Below are positions 12,552-22,290 of a DNA stretch of 64,000 nt, in pieces. The notes under the pieces were generated by a model. The model did not search any database, was not told the DNA's origin, and worked only from the letters and a program-made list of their open reading frames with translations. The position numbers and the translations under genes are program-made. The stretch covers positions 9,300,001-9,364,000 of the forward strand of contig JAWQUS010000023.1 in NCBI GenBank assembly GCA_036365455.1, read 5' to 3'. This DNA comes from Macrosoma leucophasiata. Lineage: Eukaryota > Arthropoda > Insecta > Lepidoptera > Hedylidae. Each line of letters opens with the position of its first letter. The stretch's first letter is position 1.

Positions 12552-13065
12552 GACCTAGGAAATTCAGTTATTGTTGAGAACCCTGTCCGTGAACCGTGAA
12601 CGATGGTCCGACTCGCACTTGACTGCTTTTTTACCTAACCGCCTACCTGCATGTGTAGATAAAGATAAGGTGTTAGTGAAAATAATTACAAGTAGTAGTA
12701 AAGTGATCAACGGCTGTATCTACATAATAACCATAATTATGAGTTATTAGGTACACTGTATATTACCTACCACCAATTGCAAAAAAAAACTTTGAAGTAA
12801 ATAGGTACCTACATTATAAACAGTGCTGTTCCGGCTAATTTCATATCGCCTTATAGGTATAAAAAATGACTGTGACCTATTCTCAGACCCACCGAATATA
12901 CTTGAGGAGTTCGATTACAAACACGCGATTTTTGTACACATTTTGTAGGCTAACAAGCATGCAGTTCACATACATGTAAAGTGCAGGGTGCAGTGCAGTG
13001 TAAAAGAAATCTACCACAAAACGCATTGTCACCCCTGTGACCCTTGTGACCTTATATATCTGCGA
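12552..13065. other. AT-rich DNA, nothing recognised
   Basis: No gene or clear repeat was seen. Confidence 0.45.
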
Positions 13066-13395
13066 TATACTCGGTTAACCGTTACGGTCGCGGTCGGGTG
13101 TGTGATGGGTGACCGCTAGTGGCAATTAAAAAATCCGTGCTTCGGAGGGCACGTTAAGCCGTTGGTCCCGGTTGCTATCGATAGATAGCAGTCGTTAAAC
13201 CTGGTCGGAGGCCTTATGGGCGGTTTGAAAACATCCGACAGCGGGTTGGCCACTAACCCGTACCTACCTATATCCACATTATCCACCAATTGAAGCAACG
13301 TGGTGGAGAAAGATCCAGGCCTCCCACCAAAAAAAAAAGGAGAGACTTGTGCCCAGCAGTGGAAGTAAAATGGGTTGCCATTATTATATTTATTA
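13066..13395 (+). mobile_element. 5S-rRNA-like SINE, copy 2, with LINE-type tail
   Basis: It shares with copy 1 the 5S-like head ('gtgtgatgggtgaccgctag'), the body ('ttcggagggcacgttaagcc') and the 'ggccttatgggcggtttgaa' segment. Unlike copy 1 it continues after an A-run into 'gacttgtgcccagcagtgg' and an ATT-rich tail, a LINE-type 3' end also present at 58968-59030. The order is pol III-like head, body, then LINE-like tail, as expected for a SINE. It is non-coding. Confidence 0.6.
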
Positions 13396-14839
13396 TATTA
13401 CTTAATGAATTCTGAAATATCGTTTTTTCCTTTCCATCCATTTCGATTCTTTTATAGAAATAATAACATTATATGAACAAGTTTACTTACCCACCTACGT
13501 TGTTAGGTCATCTTATAGCCGGGGAAATCAATTCAATGTTGAAAAACAATTTTCTTGTGCTTAAAGAAGATGGTAATCACTTAAAAATTTAATTCTACTC
13601 TCAGCTCTTTCTTTGAGTTCCTTTACATTTTTTATTAAATTAAGAATAGGTAGGTACAAGTTTAAAATGTTCCTTCTCCCAGAATATTTTTAATTAGATA
13701 ATAAGTAGTTGAAAGTCGTATTGTGTTGTCATTTGGTTTATTATTTGCTCGTTGAAAACGTGTTCCAAGTTTATTAATATGCGATGGACATCTTTTAAAA
13801 AAACAATCTTCGAAGAGACTGGTTTGTTATGTAATGTATAACTAACCACCCACAGTACTGGTTTGGACATATATATAGGTATTTTGATTACATTTATTTG
13901 TTAATAAAATTACAAAAGAGAAATTCAGCAGTCCTTCACACATTCCAGAAATATTGAGGTCGCAATTCGAAGTATGATAATGTACGGTACGGAAACGGAA
14001 CATACCTACTAAGTTCATTAAGATGGCAGAGCTAACGTGGTTCGTAAAGTAAAAAACCTACTAGGTATGTGCAAGTAGGACTCACAGACACGTTTATTGT
14101 ATCGTAGTCTTTCTGTTTTAAGTAGGTATTTGTTGTTGTAGTGAGCGGGAACAGAAGTACTTACATTACATGTGAAAATGTCAACTGTCTAGCTAACAGG
14201 GATCATAAAATAGGTACGGCCTGGTGACTGACAGACGGTAAAGTCTTAGTAAGGGTCGTCACCCTTTGGCCAAGACATACTAATAATTAAAAAAAAAAAA
14301 GAAATGTAATGATAAGAATTTCAAATATTATGAAGTAGGGACATAATAATATAATATCATGTACCTACCTCGGCCGGCCTCATTTGGAAGCTTCAAGAAG
14401 CTTTTTGGGCAAAATGACTGTTATAATCCGGAAGTTACTGTACCAATAGGTACTTTATCATATATTACCTACTTGATAACGTGGTCACGGGCACACTGCT
14501 CGTGACCACGTTTATACGAGTTATTTACTTACCTAAAAATTAACGCATTAGGAACTAATCGATAAAAGGTGTAACAGATTGATTCAATGACAGATTTCTT
14601 AACTATCACAATAACACAGTTAGAGACACTAAGTAGTTTTTTTCTCCACCCACTTTTTGCCATATCACTTACAAACGGGCGCCTTCTTTATAATCAGAAT
14701 GGATTGCTTTGCTTATGTAATAGAGATTATCGTATGAGTGCTTATAGGTAAACTTCAAAAAATATTTTAATAGGTCTTTGGCCGCGGTTTGATTCGGTGA
14801 TTCTTTAATTGTGGAAAATGTAATACAAAGGTATATACT
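13396..14839. other. AT-rich DNA; one 12-bp hairpin
   Basis: A perfect hairpin 'aacgtggtcacg' / 'cgtgaccacgtt' with an 11-nt loop lies at 14478-14512. No gene was identified. Confidence 0.45.
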
Positions 14840-15029
14840 TCTTATATATAAAATTCTCGTGTCACGGTGTTCGAACTTGAACTCCGAAACGGCTGGACCG
14901 ATTTTAACCAAATTTTGCATGCATATTCAGTAGGTCTGAGAATCGGCCAACATCTATTTTTCATAACATTTTTGGACATTTTTTTTTTTTAATTTTCTAG
15001 GGCGATACGAAGTTTGCCGGGACAGCTAG
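14840..15029 (+). mobile_element. Helitron-like unit 1 of 3
   Basis: It begins TC ('tcttatatataaaattctcg') and ends 'gccgggacagCTAG' followed by T, the 5'-TC / 3'-CTRR with A-T site pattern of Helitrons. The interior includes 'gaaacggctggaccgatttt'. No Rep/helicase is encoded, so it is non-autonomous. The T after CTAG is also the first base of the next unit. Confidence 0.65.
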
Positions 15030-15260
15030 TCTAATAATATAAAATTCTCGTGTCACAGTGTTTGTAACAATACTCCTCCGAAACGGCTGGACTAATCATT
15101 GTGAAATTTTCTGTGTACATTTGGTAGGTATTAGAATCGGTTGTAGTCTATTTTTTATAACTCTAAATGGTAAGGGTGATTCTCACCAAATGTATTTTTA
15201 ATTTTGAAAAAAAAAAATATTTTTTCTCTAATGCGATACGAAGTTCGTCGGGGCAGCTAG
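15030..15260 (+). mobile_element. Helitron-like unit 2 of 3
   Basis: It abuts unit 1 exactly, beginning 'tctaataatataaaattctc' and ending 'cggggcagCTAG'. Its interior matches unit 1 in order but has diverged, so this is probably not a recent duplication of unit 1. Confidence 0.65.
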
Positions 15261-15468
15261 TATACCTATAAAATTCTCGTGTCACAGTGTGTACCAACCA
15301 ACTCCTCCGAAACTGCTGGACCTATCATTATGAAATTTTGTGTGTATATTTGGTATGTATGAGAAATATGAGAACCCGTTGTAGTCTTTCTAAGTACATA
15401 TTTCAATTTTTTTGACATTTATTTTTCTTATTCTTCTAAGGCGATACGAAGTTCGTCGAGGCAGCTAA
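15261..15468 (+). mobile_element. Helitron-like unit 3 of 3
   Basis: It starts right after the CTAG of unit 2 ('tatacctataaaattctcgt') and ends 'cgaggcagCTAA' followed by T, still within the CTRR rule. It completes a head-to-tail array of three. Confidence 0.6.
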
Positions 15469-15742
15469 TAGGTACCTAGGTATTATATTAAAAACTGTTT
15501 TGTTTCGGTCTCCTTTCTAAGTAATACTTTCCGAAAAATCTATTTTGCTGTTAAATCATAGGTACCTATCATACCATAGTAAAACCGTAAAATATAAACA
15601 ATAATAATAAGAATTAAAATTAATACCTATATCATAACTGAACATTATAAATTTTGGCTAAATCTCAAATCACATGAATTGAAGTGTATATTCAAAAATC
15701 GGTATTTCTCAGTCGTGCACCATAATGATGTTATTGCTCAGG

Positions 15743-16348
15743 CCATAGAGCAACACGGGCCACCTGGCCCACCAGCCGCCGCGGCGGAGTCGGCGGACCG
15801 GACCGTAGCCATATCGTATAATACCGATGCAAAACGGTCTGTAATTTTTTGCGGGGGAACTACGTGTGATACACACACGTACCTACCTACCTTATATACT
15901 TATACTTACCTAATATACTTGCCGCTAAATGGTAGTGTTCAACACTATCGTGTTCCGGTCAGGTGGTAATGTACGGCCCTGTAATTTCCGGCAGAGGCAT
16001 AAGAACTTAGGCCTCAGGAGTGGTAACGCATCTGCATTTTGACCTTGGTCTTTGTGTGGGTGTCTATAGGCTGCAGTCATCACTTAACATCAATGTGAAC
16101 TGCATGCTTGTTTACCACTTCCATTACATAAAAAAAAAAAAAAACACACACTACAAAACTCGTCTATTACTACGAAACTCACACTTTGACTTTAACAAAA
16201 TACATAAACAATTTCCCGCATACATTTAAACATCGGGGCGACAGCCGCGATAGGCGTAGGAACACTTGCCCATTTGACAGAGGGGAAAGCCTGCATATGG
16301 CTACTCCCCTTCGGTCCGCCGCGGCCGGTGGCCCGTGTTGCTCTATGG
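15743..16348. mobile_element. MITE family C, copy 1 (split by SINE A)
   Basis: Inverted ends 'ccatagagcaacacgggcc' and 'ggcccgtgttgctctatgg' delimit an element whose interior matches the copy at 49894-50208. The GC-rich subterminal region ('ccgcggcgga', 'ggtccgccgcgg') is mirrored too. A SINE A copy (15908-16144) sits inside with an 'acacacac'-like repeat on both sides, so the MITE is older. No target duplication is obvious. Confidence 0.65.
15908..16144 (+). mobile_element. SINE A, 5'-truncated
   Basis: It starts within the family consensus at 'cctaatatacttgccgctaa' and runs through 'gtgttccggtcaggtggtaa', 'taacgcatctgcattttgac' and 'ggctgcagtcatcactta' to the 'ccattacata' + poly(A) tail. 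It is inserted in MITE C. Confidence 0.7.
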
Positions 16349-16765
16349 CGCAGGCACAACATGTTAATCAAATAACATGCCTAAGGTAAAAAACATGACA
16401 TGAATAGCAAACACGAAATATACAATGCCAACATTTTGGTTCAACAGAGTCATAAACTGGTTTGTTCTGATGATTTATCGTTTTATGTCAAGAAATAAAA
16501 ACTTTCCGTCGACAGTTTGAGAAAGGTAAGTGTGATCTTACAGCAATAATTGTAGATGATCTCTTTGATACAGTTAACGTAGCTTTTTATAGGTGTATAC
16601 TGTTTGTAAATCCGACATTACTTACTAATTTCCTGTATTTTTCGTGAACTCCGTTATAATGATATTTCCTCAAACTGGGCTGAGGTAGTATAATCAGTAG
16701 AATTAAGAAGAAAATAATGACATTTCAATAATACTTCTTACTATAGGTAGGTACTTACTTTGTCA

Positions 16766-17055
16766 GCTACCTCAGTAGCGTAGTGGTAGCAGGCCACTAC
16801 TACTACGCTGGGGGTCCTGGGTTCGATTCCCGGGTCGGGGAACTATCAGAGAACGGGTTAAAATCCTTTATCTCTGGTTCTACTGGGATTTTTCCATTTT
16901 CTGGAAGTTTCCCAGTACCTCGGAGTTTGGTAATGTGCCCGGAGATGGCAACAGGTTCGCCACCAGGCGAGTCGCGGGTGTTTGCATGTATGCTTGAATG
17001 CATGCATTTACCTCCGCCTACCCCTTCGGGGATTGCAGGCGTGAAGTTACGCTTT
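16766..17055 (+). mobile_element. tRNA-derived SINE with perfect 14-bp TSD
   Basis: The element is flanked by 'tacttactttgtca' at both 16752-16765 and 17056-17069. The head is tRNA-like, with an A-box-like 'agtagcgtagtggtag' and a B-box 'gggttcgattcccggg', consistent with pol III transcription. The 3' part ends 'attgcaggcgtgaagttacg'. The same 3' tail occurs inside the three FB1 loops and, reversed, near 57079-57172. It is a recent, complete insertion about 0.6 kb upstream of the first coding exon. Confidence 0.85.
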
Positions 17056-17598
17056 TACTTACTTTGTCATCATTTAGGTACCTATTTCTCGGCAGTTCGG
17101 TGCGTTGCTTCTGCGGCATAGTATTACCTTATTAACCTTATGTTCTGAACCAGCTTGAATACGATAACGCAGAGATTTTTAGTTTTTTTATTATTTATTC
17201 CATAAAGTAGTAAGTAAGTTACATACCTCCCACTTGTTTCATTTAACTTTGCATTTTAATCAATTTTAATGAAATCCAATAGCGATTGATTTCAGTGTTA
17301 AACAACACTCAAGTTGTAAAGCTTTAAAGTAGGATAGTAGTATGCAGGTAGTTAGGTTTAAAAGCTGTGTCCTATTCACTAGTAGGCATGTATAAACAAC
17401 TAGGGTTCTTAAAGGGTACAAAAAAATAATAGAAAAAAAGATTTTACTACAAACACATGAATTAACAGATAATATTTTTAAGTCACTTGTCGAACTATCC
17501 TTAAATGAATGAAGCAAGATTAAACCCTCGAATACTATTAATAAGTTTATTTTTTTAGTAAGTGATATAAAATAACGAAACAATACTGAAAGTGAACA

Positions 17599-17648
17599 AT
17601 GGATAAGACCAAAGTGTGACAGAATCCTAAAAAGTGATGATGAAGTGA
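17599..17648 (+). promoter_or_regulatory. Two tiny upstream ORFs before exon-1 ATG
   Basis: ATG GAT AAG ACC AAA GTG TGA spans 17599-17619, and ATG ATG AAG TGA spans 17637-17648, ending two bases before the main ATG at 17651. If this region is transcribed leader, both would precede the main start and could lower its translation. A possible leader intron also exists: a perfect donor AAG|GTAAGT at 16526/16527 and a polypyrimidine-AG acceptor ending at 17558. This is inference without transcript data. Confidence 0.35.
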
Positions 17649-17650
17649 CA

Positions 17651-17803
17651 ATGGGACGGAGGAACGTCAGTATGATGCGGTTGGGGAGATGCGTGGCTTT
17701 CCTGGCCGCCGCGGCATTCCTTCTGCCGTTCACCATTCTCCTGATGGTGGTGGACCAGCAGTACAACTTCAGTTACAGCTCTAAACGGGTGTTCTATCAG
17801 GAG
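17651..17803 (+). CDS. First coding exon, signal-anchored or secreted protein
   Basis: Fifty-one codons run from ATG 17651 to a splice donor after GAG at 17803 (GAG|GTAAGC), phase 0. The start context is 'gacaATGGG'. The product has a basic N-terminus (MGRRNVSMMRLGR), a hydrophobic segment at about residues 15-34 rich in A, L, F and V, then a polar lumenal-type stretch with an N-F-S glycosylation sequon at N39. This layout fits a type II signal anchor, as in Golgi enzymes, or a signal peptide. Base composition is much richer in G+C than the flanks, as expected of a real exon. The next exon is probably 19942-20019. I do not recognise the family and assign no function. The frame stays open about 26 codons past the donor, so an unspliced short form cannot be excluded. 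Confidence 0.7.
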
Positions 17804-18723
17804 GTAAGCTATTACTCGAAGTTTTGCAACACAAATAGAGGCACACAGAAGTATCATTTCAATTACACTCACAGCTATTAGATATAGGTATATTTCGTTT
17901 CTTAGCGGGTATGATATCTAAAATGTTTATTTCTTCAGGTACAGTCGATTTGGGGCATTTTGAACATACCTACATTAAATATTTTATCTCGAGATAGCCC
18001 GACACTATCGTACGGCTCGACGGCCTAACATTTTGTGTATTTCCCCTTACGTGTATGACATTTTTGGCGCTCATACTCATAGCTATAATCTGATCATCAG
18101 TATGATGATAGCGCTTACTAAAATGATATTATTTATCTAATCATAATGATTGTAATATCGACCAATAGATAATCGCTACTGCTCTCATACCTATACGAAT
18201 GTACAAAAAAAAATCCAAGATCTAAATAAGGACAAAAATGATTGAGTTAGGCGGTCGGATCATTGTAGGTATGGAGCAAAATTCATAATTTAGAAAACAT
18301 AGTGGGTTTGATTTTTAACATTTTAAAGCTGCAGTAAGCTTGTTGTTTTTTTTGTAACAACACCTATTAATTATAGAGCCTCACATATTAACTATTGAAT
18401 TCTCTAGTTTCGCGCATATCATTAGATACCTAATTCATTTTCATTCTTTTATTAGGTAGGTATTTCTTTTTAGACGAATTATTACCTATACTTAGAGGAA
18501 TTAAGCCGGTATCTTCTGTTGACAAATTATAATATAATTAATTATATTCTATGTATGACGATATATAGGTACTTTTATTTTCAGGATTCTGTAAAGACTA
18601 GCAAAGAGCCAGCAAATCATCAACTTTAGGTACACTTAAACATAGAGCATTGTGTACAACATCTAATAGGTATCATCGCTTAAAAATGTAACAGGACTTA
18701 AAATGCAATATCAATAGTGTTTT
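17804..18723. other. First part of intron 1
   Basis: This is presumed intron sequence, AT-rich and without recognised elements. An exon-like segment lies at 18585-18629 (acceptor 'tttattttcag', 45 nt, ending TAG before 'gtacac'). In phase 0 it would add 14 residues and then stop; see findings. Confidence 0.4.
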
Positions 18724-19212
18724 CAAGTTAAAGGAGATGTTGCAAAAATTTATGGACCTCCGGCCATGTATTGTACACAATATCATTAAACAGGCAAAAT
18801 CAATATAAACACGTTTTTTACTGCATATTTTCACTTTTTTAGCTTTGTTTGCAGTTACAAAACAATTTGCACTTCAAACTAACAATTGCAACTCAAAACT
18901 AACATGGCGAATATGGCGGGCGATGTCATTGTGACATTTTCGTTTTTTAAATTGTATTTTGATTATAGAACTTGGAGAAAAAAGTAATATTTTCTAAATA
19001 CTATCAAAATCGATCGATCCCAAGTGTCGGCTGTATCGCCGCCATGTTTAACATAGTTGAAAATGATAAAGTCGTTTGAATTAAATGTGGTTGTAGCTCT
19101 AAAATATGTTCTTGAATAGATTAATTGTAGTTTTTTCGGATTCTTCTTTAATTTACCCATTTTTTGAGGACGTGTACGAACGAGGGCCGAGCTCGCAACA
19201 TCTCCTTTTATT
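18724..19212. mobile_element. Candidate MITE inside intron 1
   Basis: Inverted ends 'aaggagatgttgc' (near 18731) and 'gcaacatctcctt' (near 19196) bound about 490 bp. No target duplication is certain and no protein is encoded. It includes 'aacatggcgaatatggcggg' near 18902. The element status rests only on the inverted ends. Confidence 0.4.
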
Positions 19213-19242
19213 AGGTGTTGCAATAAAAACAACATCAGATTC

Positions 19243-19270
19243 AACTTGAGCGACTATAGTCGCTCAAGTT
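19243..19270. repeat. 28-bp perfect palindrome, no loop
   Basis: 'aacttgagcgacta' is followed immediately by its exact reverse complement. It lies about 30 bp beyond the candidate MITE and within intron 1. It could be an inverted micro-duplication or a dyad protein-binding site. Confidence 0.8.
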
Positions 19271-19941
19271 AAAATAATAGGTAAATATAGGTAATAATTG
19301 GTAATATATTACCAAAGCACTAATTTCGATATTATTATTTTGTGTCTATGTCGTGTTTATCACGGAATAGATAAATTACCTATTCTGTGGTGTTTACCGT
19401 ACAGCATTTCAATTTTTGAATAACAATAGGTACTGGAAACGCATACATTTTTTGATAAGATTATGAACGATACGAAACATTCATATCAAATATTTGACGA
19501 AAATAATTTGGCGTTCCTTTATCGAGTTATATCGATTAGATTTTTTTTATCAGGAGCCGTCTTTCATATCGAAAAGCAGCGTAATGGATAATTGCTGTTA
19601 AAGAAATTAAATTGAACTTGTTATTAAATGTGTATTATATTATGTTAATTATTACCTACAATATTGTTACATTAATTCGTAATCTGTTTCGATCTAGTCC
19701 ACAACAGATTTAGTGGTGCACTGAACACGAGTTATTTTTAATTTATCAATTTCCTGTCAAAAATATCAGTCTATCCTGGCAGTGCGAAAACATTTTTGTT
19801 GAAAATAGACTGTGTAAAATGTGTTTCATGTCAGAAACAGAATGCAAAATAATTTTGAGCTACATCGCCCCCGTTTTCGATCAATGAGGTTTGTTCCGAT
19901 GGCAAGAAAGGTGTATTCAGGTCAAATTTCTTCTTTTCCAG
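19271..19941. other. Rest of intron 1
   Basis: AT-rich with no element recognised. It ends in a good acceptor, 'ttcttcttttccag', at 19941. Confidence 0.45.
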
Positions 19942-20019
19942 AGCGACTTCTATAAAATAAATGGAACGTATTATCCGCCCGCATACGCGATAACAACACC
20001 CAGTTTTTTACGGACACAG
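19942..20019 (+). CDS. Second coding exon of the membrane/secreted protein
   Basis: This 78-nt segment lies between a strong acceptor (polypyrimidine tract plus CAG, ending 19941) and a donor CAG|GTAACA at 20019/20020. It is open in phase 0, matching the phase at the end of exon 1, and encodes 26 residues beginning SDFYKINGTYYPP. An N-G-T sequon lies seven residues in, keeping a lumenal or extracellular character. The composition (Y, P, T rich, no stops) differs from the AT-rich flanks. The intron from exon 1 would be 2,138 bp. The family is unknown, and linkage to exon 1 is inferred from phase and position. Confidence 0.6.
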
Positions 20020-20897
20020 GTAACAGAGTTGTTCAATGCCACCTTATAGTGTTGCCAAAAGAGTTGCTTCAAATATCGTATTTAAAAAATAAAGTTAATT
20101 TACTATAAAGAATTGACAATTTTCATTATGTTATACTAATTTTAACAAAAGTATTTTAGCAATTAGCTAAATGCCGGGAGTTTACCTACAAAAAATCGAT
20201 CAACTGGCAACTCTTACCAACAATACATGACAACATGACGATATTTTAAGAAACCGTTCCCGAATATAGATACGACTAGGTTCGGGAGTTCTGGCAACAT
20301 AATAAGTACACCTAACCAAGAAATAACAACACATTGCACTGAGCTTCATTAAAACCGAGCATACTAACAAAGGTCTGACGACGACTTTGCACGTACACAG
20401 TCATTGTTTGTCTGTCCTAGTATTTAGGTGCTTTAGAATCCAATGCCTTTCTCGTTAATATTCCGGTAATACACTGCTTGATTTTGTACAAAAATACAAA
20501 ACTAAAAACAGGCGCTGCGACGCCAAGTACACCGGGGCTTATTAAAATTAAAAAATATGCAGTCAAGTGTTAGCCGATTGTAATTATGTTTATTTATCTA
20601 AGTACTTTTATATCATTTATTCTATGTGCACAGATGGTAAGCTTACACATATATGTAGGTATACGTGTTAAAAATGTGGTATTCAAGCATTTGTATACTC
20701 GTCTCGTCTGAAATAGACCTACAGCCGTTTCTGTTTATACTGTTTGTTTGAAAACGTATAAATTAATTGTGAATGTTTTGTTTAAAGAACATGTTGTGTG
20801 TTGACCAACAGTCATTTATTTATTGCGTCGTTTATGTCGATTTTAAAGGTAAGTATATGCTCTGGTAATAATATACTAAAATGTTAACAAGATGTAA
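20020..20897. other. Start of long candidate intron, no element seen
   Basis: AT-rich sequence with no recognised repeat or exon. If the downstream exon candidates belong to this gene, the intron would run from here to 61859. Confidence 0.4.
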
Positions 20898-20899
20898 TA

Positions 20900-22189
20900 G
20901 GTTGGGGAAAAAGTCTTTTCGCATTATAGTATGCATGAACTTGTAATAAAATCTCTTTGGCTGTAGTATTTGTATCTGGCTGCTTTTGGTATCATTGAAA
21001 GTTAAAATTTTAAAGAACATAATTCCAAATTCAAATTAGGCAAATGTGTGATTTTCATTTGTTTTTCGTACTGTCAAGATAAGTGAATCTAATGAAGATT
21101 TTAGATACATTTTAAAATTTTACTACAAAAAAGGTAAAAAAGGAACGCAAGCCGCGAAAAAAATTTGCGATGTTTATGGACCTAGTGCAGTGTCTGTGAG
21201 AGTAGCACAAATTTGGCTTAAGCGTTTTCAATCCGGAAATTTTGATGTCAAAGATGCACCTCGCTCTGGTCGCCCTATTACGGGTAAAATGGATGCCATT
21301 TTTGAAAAAGTGGAGCAAGATCGACATATCAGTAGTTACGACGTAGCTGAAGAACTGAGAATTGATCACAAAACAGTTTTGGCGCATTTGAAAAAAGCTG
21401 GGTACAAAAAAAAGCTCGATATTTGGGTACCTCACGAGCTCACTGAAAGAAACCTAATGAACCGTGTACTCATTTGGGATTCTTTATTACGACGTAATGA
21501 AACCGAATCATTTTTGAAGAAGCTGATAACTGGTGATAAAAAGTGGATCACGTACGACAAGAACGTGCGACAAAGGTCGTGGTCAAAGGCCGGTCAGGCT
21601 TCACAGACTGTGGCGAAACCCGGGTTAACTCGCAATAAGGTGATGTTGTGAGTGTGGTGGGATTGGAAGGGCATTATTCATTATGAGCTTTTACCACCAG
21701 GCAGGACTATCGATTCTGAACTCTACTGCAAACAACTGATGAGATTAAAGCAAGAAGTTGAGAGAAAGCGGTCGGAATTGATCAACAGAAGGGGTGTGAT
21801 GTTTCATCATGATAACGCTAGAACTCACACATCTATAGCCACTCAGCAAAAATTAAGAGAGTTTGGCTGGGAGGTGTTAATGCATCCGCCGTATAGTCCT
21901 GACCTTGCACCTTCAGATTTCCACCTGTTTCGGTCTCTTCAGAATTCTTTATGCAATGTTAGGTTAACATCACGAGAGGACTGCCAAATCCACTTGTCGC
22001 GGTATTTTGATGAGAAGTCCCAAAATTTTTATAGCAATGGGATCATGGGATAGGATAGGGATACCTACAAGATGGCAAAAGGTTATCGAACAAAATGGTA
22101 CATACATACTTTAGTTAAATTTAAATAAACTATATTTAAAAAATGTTTTGAATTATCTTAAAAAATGTGAAGAAACTTTTTCCCCAACC
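20900..22189 (+). mobile_element. mariner element, nearly full length
   Basis: A 1,290-bp element begins 'ggttggggaaaaagtc' and ends 'gaaactttttccccaacc'. These ends are inverted and flanked by TA at 20898-20899 and 22190-22191. Both ITRs and the whole transposase region are present, and a closely related copy lies 10 kb downstream in the same orientation. The ends are intact, so it could in principle be moved by a related active transposase, but its own transposase is broken. Confidence 0.9.
21079..22062 (+). pseudogene. mariner DD34D transposase, three lesions
   Basis: The reading frame opens at 21079, where the expected ATG is ATA (copy 2 has ATG at 31440). It shows an HTH-containing N-terminal domain ending 'SGRPI', then 'WVPHELTERNLMNR' and the catalytic triad: D in 'TGDKKW', D in 'FHHDNARTH' and D in 'YSPDLAPSDFHLF'. 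The last two Asp are separated by 34 residues. The frame is broken by TGA at 21649-21651, just before the WWDW motif. Near 22050 an insertion ('ggataggatagg') shifts it relative to copy 2, so the C-terminal 'RWQKVIEQNGTY' region is out of frame. Few lesions imply recent inactivation. The family makes a nuclear cut-and-paste transposase using TA targets. Confidence 0.85.
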
Positions 22190-22191
22190 TA

Positions 22192-22290
22192 ATATGTATC
22201 TTCACGACAAGTCTCTCACGGAGTAGGCAGAGAGTGTAAAGCGATATCCCGGCCCCAAAACATCTCCCGTGCTCCTTATCTATACATTCG
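22192..22290 (-). repeat. Fragment of a dispersed SINE/LINE 3' region
   Basis: 'tatcttcacgacaagtctct' and 'ggagtaggcagagagtgtaa' resemble the reversed 'ggggtaggcagagg' tails of tRNA-derived SINEs here, and also 36707-36800. The fragment is diverged. Confidence 0.35.

Noticed and set aside
15679..16389. Pro/Ala-rich short frames
   Set aside because: They are the GC-rich ends of MITE family C, which pair as inverted repeats.
16781..16840. A possible functional tRNA gene
   Set aside because: A- and B-box-like sequences are present but the cloverleaf is not complete, and the unit continues into a SINE body with TSDs.
16783..17121. 112-codon plus-strand frame
   Set aside because: It lies inside a tRNA-derived SINE with perfect TSDs; the openness is incidental.
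17266..17766. 166-codon minus-strand frame opposite exon 1
   Set aside because: It overlaps the convincing plus-strand exon in antisense and is otherwise AT-rich low-complexity leucine/serine coding; best seen as a shadow.
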